Shown piece after piece: positions 1 to 8,852 of a stretch of 64,000 nt of DNA. This DNA comes from Labrenzia sp. OB1 (lineage in GTDB: Bacteria; Pseudomonadota; Alphaproteobacteria; Rhizobiales; Stappiaceae): positions 248,001 through 312,000 of the forward strand of contig NZ_JSEP01000004.1 in NCBI RefSeq assembly GCF_001624695.1, in the 5' to 3' direction. Position 1 is the first letter of the stretch, and each line of letters starts with the position of its first letter. The translations under genes and the position numbers were made by a program. The notes under the pieces are model-generated. The model was not told the origin of the DNA. It saw nothing but the letters and a program-made list of their open reading frames with translations, and did no database searches.

Positions 1-9
1 CTTGAAATT

Positions 10-36
10 CCGGCCGGCAAACCTGTTGCCGGCCGG
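10..36 (-). terminator. Hairpin terminator of the TRAP operon
   Basis: A perfect 11-bp stem (CCGGCCGGCAA at 10-20 and its complement at 26-36) closes a 5-nt loop. On the minus strand it lies about 50 bp after the dctP stop and is followed by AATTTC, a weak T-tract. It probably ends the dctQMP transcript. The tract is short, so termination may be partial. Confidence 0.55.
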
Positions 37-89
37 TCGGTGGCCTTTGGAAGCATGATTTTTCGCGTTCAAATTGAACGCAAAGCTCT

Positions 90-1082
90 CTAGTTGCGAG
101 CCTTGTCCAGGATCTCCTGACCCCATTCGGAATCGATGTCGGTGAGCACAAGCGGCCAGACATCCTCGCGGACCTTGGCGGCCATGGCGGCAAGCTGTGC
201 GTCGGTCAGTTTGACGACATTCGTGCCCAGCTCGTCGGCAAGACGTTTTTCCCACTTGCCCTGGTCTTCCTCCGCTACGATCCAGCGCTTGGCCTCAAAG
301 TCAGCAGCCGCTTTTTTCAGGGCTTCCTGGTCTTCCGCGTCGAGGGAAGACAGCGACTCGTTGGAAATGATCATGAACCAGACTTCAAAATGCGTGTTGG
401 CCGGAATGTAGGACTTGGTCACATCCCGGAAGGACGCGTAATAACCCTCGGCTCCCGAGCCGATGACGCCGTCGACCACGCCCGTCTGGATGGCGGTGAA
501 TGCCTCGGAAAACGGGATCGGCGCGGGAATATATCCGAGCGCCTCACCGGTGAGCTGGAAGCTCTTGATGCCGGGAACACGTACCTTGATACCATTCGAT
601 TTCGACGGATCGCCCGGATCGACCGGGTCGCGATTGAGCGAAATCCCGCCGAAGTAAACGGGATAAGCGGCCAACATCGTTATGTCCTGCTTGGCATACA
701 GCTTGGCCATGGTCGAATGCAGGATGCCATCCGGACCGTAGATCTTGCGTGCCTCGTCCCAGTTGGCGGCAAGGTACGGAAAGGACGCAATCTGCATTTG
801 CCGGTCCGTGCCCGTGGCAGCGGGCTGGGTGGCCATGTCGATGCCGCCGACGGAGACGGCTTCCTGGACGACGGTATAGTCGCCAAGCGCTGAGGCGGCG
901 AAAATCTGAATGTCGATATCGCCGCCCGTTGCGTCCTTGACGGACTTGGCGAAATCCTTCAGCTCGACATCGATCGTCGCTCCCTGAGGACGGACATGGC
1001 TCATCTTGAGTTCCTCTGCCTGGGCGGTGCAGGCAAGGCCGACAACGGCGGCGACGGCAGTCGCTCCCAAAAGTATGTTCAT
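90..1082 (-). CDS. dctP: TRAP transporter solute-binding protein (DctP family)
   Basis: This is the periplasmic substrate-binding component of a tripartite ATP-independent periplasmic transporter, which would deliver a (usually carboxylate) solute to the DctQM permease. The 330-aa product has a signal peptide at about residues 1-22 ending in A-Q-A, although the n-region carries no Lys or Arg. It then has the DctP fold. The segment GIKVRVPG near residue 165 carries the Arg that usually clamps the substrate carboxylate in this family, followed by the conserved TAIQTGVVDG stretch. The ATG follows an AAAGGGAAA Shine-Dalgarno-like sequence. It is the last gene after dctQ and dctM, 57 bp behind dctM. 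The substrate cannot be read from the sequence. Confidence 0.93.
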   Translation of the reverse strand: MNILLGATAVAAVVGLACTAQAEELKMSHVRPQGATIDVELKDFAKSVKDATGGDIDIQIFAASALGDYTVVQEAVSVGGIDMATQPAATGTDRQMQIASFPYLAANWDEARKIYGPDGILHSTMAKLYAKQDITMLAAYPVYFGGISLNRDPVDPGDPSKSNGIKVRVPGIKSFQLTGEALGYIPAPIPFSEAFTAIQTGVVDGVIGSGAEGYYASFRDVTKSYIPANTHFEVWFMIISNESLSSLDAEDQEALKKAAADFEAKRWIVAEEDQGKWEKRLADELGTNVVKLTDAQLAAMAAKVREDVWPLVLTDIDSEWGQEILDKARN

Positions 1083-1139
1083 GGTATTTCCCTTTCTGGT
1101 TTTATGGTTCTGCGTTCCGGTCTTTCCTGACGAAGCGGT

Positions 1140-2438
1140 TCAGTAGCCGAACAGCCGTGGCAGGTAGAGCGAGAGGTCCGGCCAGAAGGAGGTCAGGAAG
1201 ACCACCGGGACATAGCCGAACAGGATCAGGAGCATGGCGGGAGGTATGACCTTTGTGACTTTGACATTGCCGATCCGGGCGCCAAGATAGAGGATGGATG
1301 CATAGGGCGGGGTCACGCCGCCCATGGCGGTATTCACACCCATGATCGCGGCAAACTGCACCGGGCTCACGTCAAGCGCCTGCATCAGTGGCAGCAGAAG
1401 CGGTGCGACAAGCAGTATGGCTGTTGCGTCATTGACCACCATCCCCACCAGGAACAGCAGGATGTTGATCAGGATCAGCAATATGACCTTGTCTTCGGTG
1501 ATGCCGAAAATCACGCTGACCAGCTGTTGCGGAATGCCTTCGTAGATGAACATACGGCCGAGGATCATCGAAAACAGGATCATCAGCATGATGGCGCCGA
1601 CAGCCGTGGCCGCGTTCTTGCCGGCAGCCAGGAAATTGTCGAGACGCAGGCCGCGATAGATCAGGAACCCGACGGGAATCGCATAGATCACCGCGACTGC
1701 GGCGGACTCCGTCGGCGTCATGATACCGCCGTAGATGCCACCAAGGATGATGACCGGCATAAGCAGCGCCGGAAAGGCGTGGAAGCCTCGTCTGGCCACT
1801 TCTCCGGTAAATTCGGCGGCAGTCGGCTTTTCGTCCAGCACAAGATTGAACTTGCGGGCCATCCACAGGTTCACCACCGAAAAATTGAACATGATGAGCA
1901 GGCCCGGACCAAGCGTTGCCAGGAAACAGGCGGCAATCGAGGTGTCCGTGACCCAGCCATAGAGGATCATGGTTGCCGAAGGTGGAATGAGGAGACCCAG
2001 AATGGACGAGTTTGAAATCAGCGCTGCGGCATAGGCACGGGGGTAACCGCGTTTTTCCATCTCCGGAATGAGCAGTGGGCCGATCGCCGAGACACCGGTG
2101 AGACCCGAGCCGGAGATTGCGCCGATGACCGCGCAGGTGACCGCCGCCACCACGCCGAGCCCGCCGCGCACATGACCGACGAAGGCATTGACAAACCTGA
2201 GCAGGGCGGCGGCGATGCCGCTTTCCGACATGATGGTGCCGGCCAGCACAAACAAAGGAATTGCAAGCAGGACCGGATTGCCGAGCTGCTGGAACCCCCA
2301 GAGGACCATGCCCTTCATGGTGACGTCCCCGACGAAATACATCGTCATCAGGGCGGCGCCGAAGCACCAGGGAAGCGGCACTCCGAAGGTGAGTGTGACG
2401 ACCAGAAGCGCAATGGCCAGAAGCGCGATATCGATCAT
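1140..2438 (-). CDS. dctM: TRAP transporter large permease (DctM)
   Basis: This is the large membrane subunit of the TRAP transporter, which carries out the sodium-driven translocation step. The protein is 432 aa from the ATG at 2438 (MIDIALLAIALLV). That is the usual DctM length, with about 12 hydrophobic segments and the typical GAISGSGLTGVSAIG motif in the first half. The same frame stays open further upstream to 2918, but that extension is Arg/His-rich shadow sequence over dctQ. The chosen start overlaps the dctQ stop by four bases (ATGA), the classic translational-coupling arrangement. Confidence 0.93.
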   Translation of the reverse strand: MIDIALLAIALLVVTLTFGVPLPWCFGAALMTMYFVGDVTMKGMVLWGFQQLGNPVLLAIPLFVLAGTIMSESGIAAALLRFVNAFVGHVRGGLGVVAAVTCAVIGAISGSGLTGVSAIGPLLIPEMEKRGYPRAYAAALISNSSILGLLIPPSATMILYGWVTDTSIAACFLATLGPGLLIMFNFSVVNLWMARKFNLVLDEKPTAAEFTGEVARRGFHAFPALLMPVIILGGIYGGIMTPTESAAVAVIYAIPVGFLIYRGLRLDNFLAAGKNAATAVGAIMLMILFSMILGRMFIYEGIPQQLVSVIFGITEDKVILLILINILLFLVGMVVNDATAILLVAPLLLPLMQALDVSPVQFAAIMGVNTAMGGVTPPYASILYLGARIGNVKVTKVIPPAMLLILFGYVPVVFLTSFWPDLSLYLPRLFGY

Positions 2439-2944
2439 CGTGCGCCTCCGTTCACAAGGGTCCTGATATGAGCCAGCAGGTAAAGACTTGTGTAGACCAT
2501 CATCAGGAAAAGGCCGCAGACCAGGGCGACGTCGGCATAAAAGGTGGGAATATAAAGGGTCGGGCTTTCCCGCCACACGCGCCAGGCGTATCTGGTGTAG
2601 TCCCAGGCCCAGTACAGCAGCCACAGACCGACCACGAGACTGATGATCTCGCCGACGACCGCAAGGATCGTGTGCTGGCGTTCGGTCTTGAGGAAGATCT
2701 CCAGCACATTCGCGCGAATGTGCGTGTTTTCGCGTGATGCGTTGACCGCGCCGAGAATGTAGAGCCAGAGGGTCGGAAACAGGATCGTCTCTTCCAGGCC
2801 CATGACCGGAACCTGAAGGACATAGCGCGTAATAACCTGAACAAACTGGCCAAGCGCCACACAGCAAATTAATGCCGTGAGCAGCCACTGTGCGAATTTT
2901 TCCAATTTTGCTCCCCAATGGTCGTTGGCCTCCTGACAGGCCAA
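2435..2944 (-). CDS. dctQ: TRAP transporter small permease (DctQ)
   Basis: This is the small four-helix membrane subunit that bridges DctP and DctM. The 169-aa product has four hydrophobic segments (about residues 17-37, 50-70, 92-115 and 135-158) and the family signature around VITRYVLQVPVMGLEE. It is the first gene of the dctQ-dctM-dctP operon. Its start lies about 90 bp from that of the divergent LysR gene, so the short intergenic region probably carries both promoters. The assignment rests on topology, length and synteny because DctQ proteins are poorly conserved. Confidence 0.88.
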   Translation of the reverse strand: MACQEANDHWGAKLEKFAQWLLTALICCVALGQFVQVITRYVLQVPVMGLEETILFPTLWLYILGAVNASRENTHIRANVLEIFLKTERQHTILAVVGEIISLVVGLWLLYWAWDYTRYAWRVWRESPTLYIPTFYADVALVCGLFLMMVYTSLYLLAHIRTLVNGGAR

Positions 2945-3034
2945 TGCGTATTTTTCACGAGTTTAGGGTGCGCCAATACATAAAAACAAATCGGAAATAT
3001 TGCTATTTTGATAGAAGAGCTTTATGGAAGTTAC

Positions 3035-3976
3035 ATGAATCTGTCCTTCCGCCAGCTCCAGACGTTTGTTGAAGTGATGCGTACCGGTTCAGTTTCCGAG
3101 GCGGGCCGGGCGCTTGGCCGGACCCAGCCGGCGATCAGTGCCATGATCGCGGGACTGGAAAGGGAGATAGGTTTTCCGCTCTTCGAACGCGAAAGACGGC
3201 GGCTGGTCCCCAGGCCGGAAGCCTATTACTTCATGGAAGAAGCGGAGTTCATGATCAAGCGCATGAACCAGTCCGCGCGGATTCTACAGGAGATCGGCAA
3301 TCTCGATGCAGGCAAACTGAAAATTGCCTGTAATCCCGCAGCCTCCAACTATTTCCTGCCGAAGCTCGTTGGCGAGTTCACACAGGACAAGGCCGACATC
3401 GAGGTTTCCCTCATGATGCGGTCTTCGCCGGTCGTTGCGGAGTGGATCGCCTCTCAGCAGTATGATGTCGGCTTCGCGGAGACGCCGGAACCGCGCAGTA
3501 CAATCCGCACGGAAGATTTCAGCTTTCCCTGCGTTTGCGCACTGCCGGAAGGAGATCCGTTGGTGCGGAAATCGGTGATCACGCCGAACGATCTCGACGA
3601 CAAACCGATGGCTGTGCTTTTCAAGGAGCACCTGATCAGCGTCCAGATACGCAAGGCGTTCGAGGACGCCGGTGCTCGCCTGAGGCAGAGATTCGAACTC
3701 AGGACGTTTCTCCCCGCTCTACAGCTTGTCGCCCAGGGCAGCTGTTACACGATCTGCGAAAGTCTGAGTGCCGTCAGCCACGTCAGAATTTTCGGTGACA
3801 GGAGCGCCGTGACGTTCAGACCGTTCAGTCCGGGCCTTTTCCTCAATATGTCGGTGATGACGCCGGCGAACCGTCCGGCATCGAGGCTCGCCCAGGCATT
3901 TGCGGTCCGCTTGCAAAAGGAGATCTCGAACCTTGTGAGCGGTGTGGATGAGGAGCTGTTCTCGATCCGGAAGTAA
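3035..3976 (+). CDS. LysR-family transcriptional regulator
   Basis: A DNA-binding regulator of 313 aa. The N-terminal winged helix-turn-helix (about residues 1-60, LSFRQLQTFVEVMRTGSVSEA then LGRTQPAISAMIAGLE) is followed by a periplasmic-binding-protein-like effector domain. The start is taken as the ATG at 3035, six bases after GGAAG; an in-frame TTG at 3008 would add nine residues without a better ribosome site. It is divergent from dctQMP, the usual place for a LysR regulator that senses the transporter's substrate and activates the operon. That target is inferred from position only. Confidence 0.9.
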   Translation: MNLSFRQLQTFVEVMRTGSVSEAGRALGRTQPAISAMIAGLEREIGFPLFERERRRLVPRPEAYYFMEEAEFMIKRMNQSARILQEIGNLDAGKLKIACNPAASNYFLPKLVGEFTQDKADIEVSLMMRSSPVVAEWIASQQYDVGFAETPEPRSTIRTEDFSFPCVCALPEGDPLVRKSVITPNDLDDKPMAVLFKEHLISVQIRKAFEDAGARLRQRFELRTFLPALQLVAQGSCYTICESLSAVSHVRIFGDRSAVTFRPFSPGLFLNMSVMTPANRPASRLAQAFAVRLQKEISNLVSGVDEELFSIRK

Positions 3977-4166
3977 ACCATGAAGCAGTGTTTATCGTCC
4001 GCTCCCCGGAACGCCCTGCCTTTCAATCGGTTAAATCCACTGCGCCGACCTTGGAGAAGTGCGTAAGACCATATCATGGCTTGCATCTGCGGCGATTTGA
4101 CCTTATTCCGCCGTGCAACTGGATTAACTCGCGACCCCATGAGTTCTCATGGAGGGAGTATCGCCG

Positions 4167-5330
4167 TTGAAGATGGAACTGCCGGTCAACCGCGCGATGA
4201 GCGCCCGCTACGACGCGCTGATCGCATCCGGCGAGATTTCGGAAGACCCCGTCCAGCGGCAGGCGGTGCGCCAGCTGGATCTCCTCAATACCCGTCTTGC
4301 CGAAACCAGGCTCGCGTCGAAGAAAAGCTCGCTCGGCTGGCTGTTCGCGAACAAGAAGAACCAGCTCTGGTCTGCGGTGCAGGGACTTTATATGTGGGGC
4401 GGCGTCGGGCGCGGCAAAACCATGCTGATGGATCTCTTTTACGAGGTCACGGTGATCCGCCGCAAACGCCGGGTGCACTTTCACGAATTCATGGGCGACG
4501 TGCATGAGCGCATTCACGCCCACCGCCAGGCGCACAAGCGCGGCGAGGTGAAGGGCGACGATCCGATCCCGCCGGTTGCCGAACAGATCGCCGAGGAAAC
4601 CCGGCTGCTGCTCTTTGACGAGTTTTCCGTCACCGATATCGCCGACGCCATGATCCTCGGCCGCTTGTTCACCCAGTTGTTCGAAAAGGGTGTGATCGTG
4701 GTGGCGACATCGAATGTCGAGCCGTCCAGTCTTTACAAGGACGGCCTCAACCGCCAGCTGTTTGTCCCCTTTATCAATATGCTGACCTCCAGGGTTGAAA
4801 TCCTCCATCTGGATTCACCGACGGACTACCGTCTGGAGAAGCTTGCCGGGGCCCCGGTCTATATAACGCCTCTCGGAGAGACGGCCGATGCGCGGATGGA
4901 TGAGATCTGGACGAAGCTGACCCACGGGATGAAGCCGCATACCGCGGAACTGGAGAACAAGGGACGCAGGATTGCCGTTCCCTGCACGGCCGCCGGCGCG
5001 GCGCGGTTCACCTTCGATGACCTGTGCATGCAGCCGCTGGGAGCGAGCGACTACCTGCGCATCGTCCATGCCTTCAGCACCGTGTTCCTGGACAATGTGC
5101 CGGTCCTGTCGAAAGCCCGGCGCAACGAGGCCAAGCGCTTCATCATCCTGATAGACACGTTCTACGACAATGGCATCAAGCTGATCGTCTCGGCGGATGC
5201 AGAACCCCAGAATCTCTACACCTCGGAAGGGGGGACCGAAGCGTTCGAATTCGACAGGACAGCGTCCCGGTTGATCGAAATGCGGTCCGAGGCCTACCTT
5301 GCGGGAGAAAGGCCGGAAACCCACGCATAG
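4167..5330 (+). CDS. zapE: ZapE / AFG1-like cell-division ATPase
   Basis: An AAA-type ATPase of the AFG1/ZapE family. In E. coli ZapE associates with the Z-ring; the mitochondrial homologue AFG1/LACE1 acts on inner-membrane proteins. Visible are Walker A GGVGRGKT and Walker B LLLFDEFSVTD, followed by VATSNVEPSSLYKDGL, which is typical of the family. Start choice: a strong GGAGGGAG at 4151-4158 overlaps the first in-frame ATG (4149), so it cannot serve that codon. It is well placed for the TTG at 4167 and acceptable for the ATG at 4173. zapE directly upstream of mdh is the standard alphaproteobacterial order. Confidence 0.92.
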   Translation: MKMELPVNRAMSARYDALIASGEISEDPVQRQAVRQLDLLNTRLAETRLASKKSSLGWLFANKKNQLWSAVQGLYMWGGVGRGKTMLMDLFYEVTVIRRKRRVHFHEFMGDVHERIHAHRQAHKRGEVKGDDPIPPVAEQIAEETRLLLFDEFSVTDIADAMILGRLFTQLFEKGVIVVATSNVEPSSLYKDGLNRQLFVPFINMLTSRVEILHLDSPTDYRLEKLAGAPVYITPLGETADARMDEIWTKLTHGMKPHTAELENKGRRIAVPCTAAGAARFTFDDLCMQPLGASDYLRIVHAFSTVFLDNVPVLSKARRNEAKRFIILIDTFYDNGIKLIVSADAEPQNLYTSEGGTEAFEFDRTASRLIEMRSEAYLAGERPETHA

Positions 5331-5488
5331 GTATATATTCCCTATAGGGCATGTATATGGACGGGAAGATATGAGAATTTTTGCCGGGCAGCGCGCAATA
5401 ATCTTTTGGCGAGGTTGCGTGGGCGCGGCAAAGGGAGTAGTGCCATCGTCAGTCATCGGCGGATGGCATGGAGTTCCATCTTACGTAA

Positions 5489-6466
<978 letters not shown>

Positions 6467-6543
6467 GGCGGCGTTTGACCTGAAACCGTAGCATCCGCTT
6501 TCGGCACGCGCTGGAAGCGGGGCGCTAGAAACGGGAGAAATAC

Positions 6544-7743
6544 ATGAATATTCATGAGTATCAGGCCAAAGCGGTGCTGAAGGAATTCGGCGCTCCGGTG
6601 GCCGAAGGCGTCGCCATCTTCTCGGCCGACGAAGCCGAGGCTGCTGCCAAGAAGCTTCCCGGACCGCTATGGGTCGTGAAATCACAGATCCACGCCGGCG
6701 GCCGCGGCAAGGGCAAGTTCAAGGAACTTCCCGCCGACGCCAAGGGCGGTGTCCGCCTGGCTTTCTCTCTGGACGAAGTCAAGGCGCATGCCCGGGAAAT
6801 GCTCGGCCACACCCTGGTTACCAAGCAGACCGGTGACGCGGGCAAGGTCGTCAACCGTCTTTACATCGAAGACGGTGCCGACATCGAGCGTGAGCTTTAC
6901 CTCTCCATCCTGGTCGACCGCACCGTCGGGCGCCCGGCCTTCGTCGTCTCCACCGAAGGCGGTATGGACATCGAGGCCGTTGCCGAAGAGACCCCGGAAA
7001 AGATCATCACACTGCCGATCGATCCGGACACCGGTGTGACCGCCGCGGACGCAGGCAAGCTCTGCGATGCGCTTGAGCTTTCCGGTGCCGCCCGCGAGGA
7101 CGGCATGACCCTGTTCCCGATCCTGCACAAGGCCTTTGTCGAAAAGGACATGAGCCTTCTGGAAGTCAACCCGCTGATCGTCATGAAGGACGGGCGCCTG
7201 CGCGTCCTCGACGCCAAGGTGTCCTTCGACGGCAACGCGCTCTTCCGCCATGACGACATCTTCGCCCTGCGCGACGAGACCGAGGAGGACGCCAAGGAGA
7301 CCGAGGCGTCCAAACACGATCTCGCTTACGTTGCTCTCGACGGCGACATTGGCTGCATGGTCAACGGCGCGGGCCTTGCCATGGCGACCATGGATATCAT
7401 CAAGCTCTATGGAGCCGAGCCGGCCAACTTCCTCGATGTGGGCGGCGGTGCTTCGAAAGAGAAGGTGACGGCCGCCTTCAAGATCATCACCTCCGATCCG
7501 AAGGTGAAGGGCATCCTGGTCAACATCTTCGGCGGCATCATGCGTTGCGACGTGATCGCGGAAGGCGTGGTTGCGGCCGTCAAGGAAGTCGGCCTGCAGG
7601 TTCCCCTCGTCGTCCGCCTGGAAGGCACCAACGTGGAACTCGGCAAGAAGATCATCAACGAGAGCGGTCTCAACGTGATCGCCGCCGATGACCTCGACGA
7701 CGCCGCCCAGAAAATCGTGAAAGCCGTGAAGGGGGGGGCGTAA
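6544..7743 (+). CDS. sucC: Succinyl-CoA synthetase beta subunit (ADP-forming)
   Basis: The beta subunit of succinate-CoA ligase, which makes ATP (or GTP) while converting succinyl-CoA to succinate. The 399-aa length is slightly above the 388 aa of E. coli. An N-terminal ATP-grasp domain ([37 protein letters not shown]) is followed by the CoA-ligase domain with [16 protein letters not shown]. The stop codon directly abuts the sucD ATG, so the two subunits are made stoichiometrically from one message. Confidence 0.97.
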   Translation: MNIHEYQAKAVLKEFGAPVAEGVAIFSADEAEAAAKKLPGPLWVVKSQIHAGGRGKGKFKELPADAKGGVRLAFSLDEVKAHAREMLGHTLVTKQTGDAGKVVNRLYIEDGADIERELYLSILVDRTVGRPAFVVSTEGGMDIEAVAEETPEKIITLPIDPDTGVTAADAGKLCDALELSGAAREDGMTLFPILHKAFVEKDMSLLEVNPLIVMKDGRLRVLDAKVSFDGNALFRHDDIFALRDETEEDAKETEASKHDLAYVALDGDIGCMVNGAGLAMATMDIIKLYGAEPANFLDVGGGASKEKVTAAFKIITSDPKVKGILVNIFGGIMRCDVIAEGVVAAVKEVGLQVPLVVRLEGTNVELGKKIINESGLNVIAADDLDDAAQKIVKAVKGGA

Positions 7744-8652
7744 ATGTCTATATTGGTCAATAAGGACACGAAAATCATCGTTCAGGGCCTGACCGGCAAG
7801 ACCGGCACGTTCCATACGGAACAGGCCCTTGAATATTACGGCACCAAGATGGTGGCCGGCGTGCATCCCAAGAAGGGCGGGGAAACCTGGTCCTCCGGCG
7901 TCGAGGGTGCCGCCGAGCTGCCGATCTTCGCCTCCGTCGGTGAAGCCAAGGAAGCCACCGGTGCCGACGCCTCCGTGATCTACGTTCCGCCGGCAGGCGC
8001 GGGCGCTGCGATCATCGAGGCGATCGATGCGGAAGTTCCGTTCATCGTCTGCATCACCGAGGGTATCCCGGTGGCTGACATGATCAAGGTCAAGGCGAAG
8101 CTGGATAAATCCAGGTCCCGCCTGCTCGGCCCGAACTGCCCGGGTATCCTGACGCCTGAAGAGTGCAAGATCGGCATCATGCCGGGCTCCATCTTCAAGA
8201 AGGGGTCCGTCGGCGTTGTTTCGCGTTCCGGCACGCTGACCTACGAGGCCGTCTTCCAGACATCCAATGCAGGTCTCGGCCAGACAACGGCCGTGGGCAT
8301 CGGCGGCGATCCGGTCAAGGGCACCGAGTTCATCGACGTCCTGGAAATGTTCCTGGCCGACGACGAGACCAAGTCGATGATCATGATCGGCGAGATCGGT
8401 GGCTCCGCGGAAGAAGAAGCAGCCCAGTTCCTGATGGACGAAGCGAAGAAGGGCCGTTCGAAGCCTATGGCCGGTTTCATCGCCGGACGGACCGCACCTC
8501 CGGGCCGCACCATGGGCCATGCGGGCGCGGTGATTTCCGGCGGCAAGGGCGGCGCGGAAGACAAGATCGCGGCGATGGAAGAGGCCGGCATCAGGGTATC
8601 TCCTTCTCCTGCGAAGCTCGGCGAGACGCTTCTCGAGGTTTTGAAGGGTTGA
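7744..8652 (+). CDS. sucD: Succinyl-CoA synthetase alpha subunit
   Basis: This subunit binds CoA and carries the phosphohistidine intermediate of succinyl-CoA synthetase. The protein is 302 aa. The CoA-binding Rossmann domain is N-terminal ([19 protein letters not shown]), GPNCPG lies at 129-134, and the active-site His259 lies in [16 protein letters not shown]. It begins immediately after the sucC stop codon. The 200-bp gap to sucA holds a large inverted repeat. Confidence 0.97.
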   Translation: MSILVNKDTKIIVQGLTGKTGTFHTEQALEYYGTKMVAGVHPKKGGETWSSGVEGAAELPIFASVGEAKEATGADASVIYVPPAGAGAAIIEAIDAEVPFIVCITEGIPVADMIKVKAKLDKSRSRLLGPNCPGILTPEECKIGIMPGSIFKKGSVGVVSRSGTLTYEAVFQTSNAGLGQTTAVGIGGDPVKGTEFIDVLEMFLADDETKSMIMIGEIGGSAEEEAAQFLMDEAKKGRSKPMAGFIAGRTAPPGRTMGHAGAVISGGKGGAEDKIAAMEEAGIRVSPSPAKLGETLLEVLKG

Positions 8653-8668
8653 TATCCGGGAATTCTTT

Positions 8669-8705
8669 GCAGCAGGGGACGTAAACTGTTTACGTTTCCT
8701 GCTGC
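8669..8705. repeat. Large near-perfect inverted repeat between sucD and sucA
   Basis: The outer arms GCAGCAGG (8669-8676) and CCTGCTGC (8698-8705) enclose a 17-bp palindrome centred on T8687 (ACGTAAAC / GTTTACGT). Only the three-base spacers gga and ttt break the symmetry. No T-tract follows, so it is not a standard terminator. It could be a repressor or activator site for the sucAB transcript, or a processing/stability hairpin between the sucCD and sucAB messages. Confidence 0.6.
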
Positions 8706-8852
8706 ATGATGGAAGGATGGGTTGTGGCGCGAATACCGTGCCGCAACTGATTTTCGAGGGGGCCGGTGTTTTTACATTGGTCTTTGTAGGGAACCGGCCG
8801 CGGGCCAATTACGGCTCGCCATAACAAAAAGGGCGGAGCAGCCCTCCGCTAG

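Noticed and set aside
2439..2918. 160-residue N-terminal extension of DctM
   Set aside because: It is the antiparallel-free shadow of dctQ in another frame, rich in Arg/His/Pro; the ATGA overlap start is far better.
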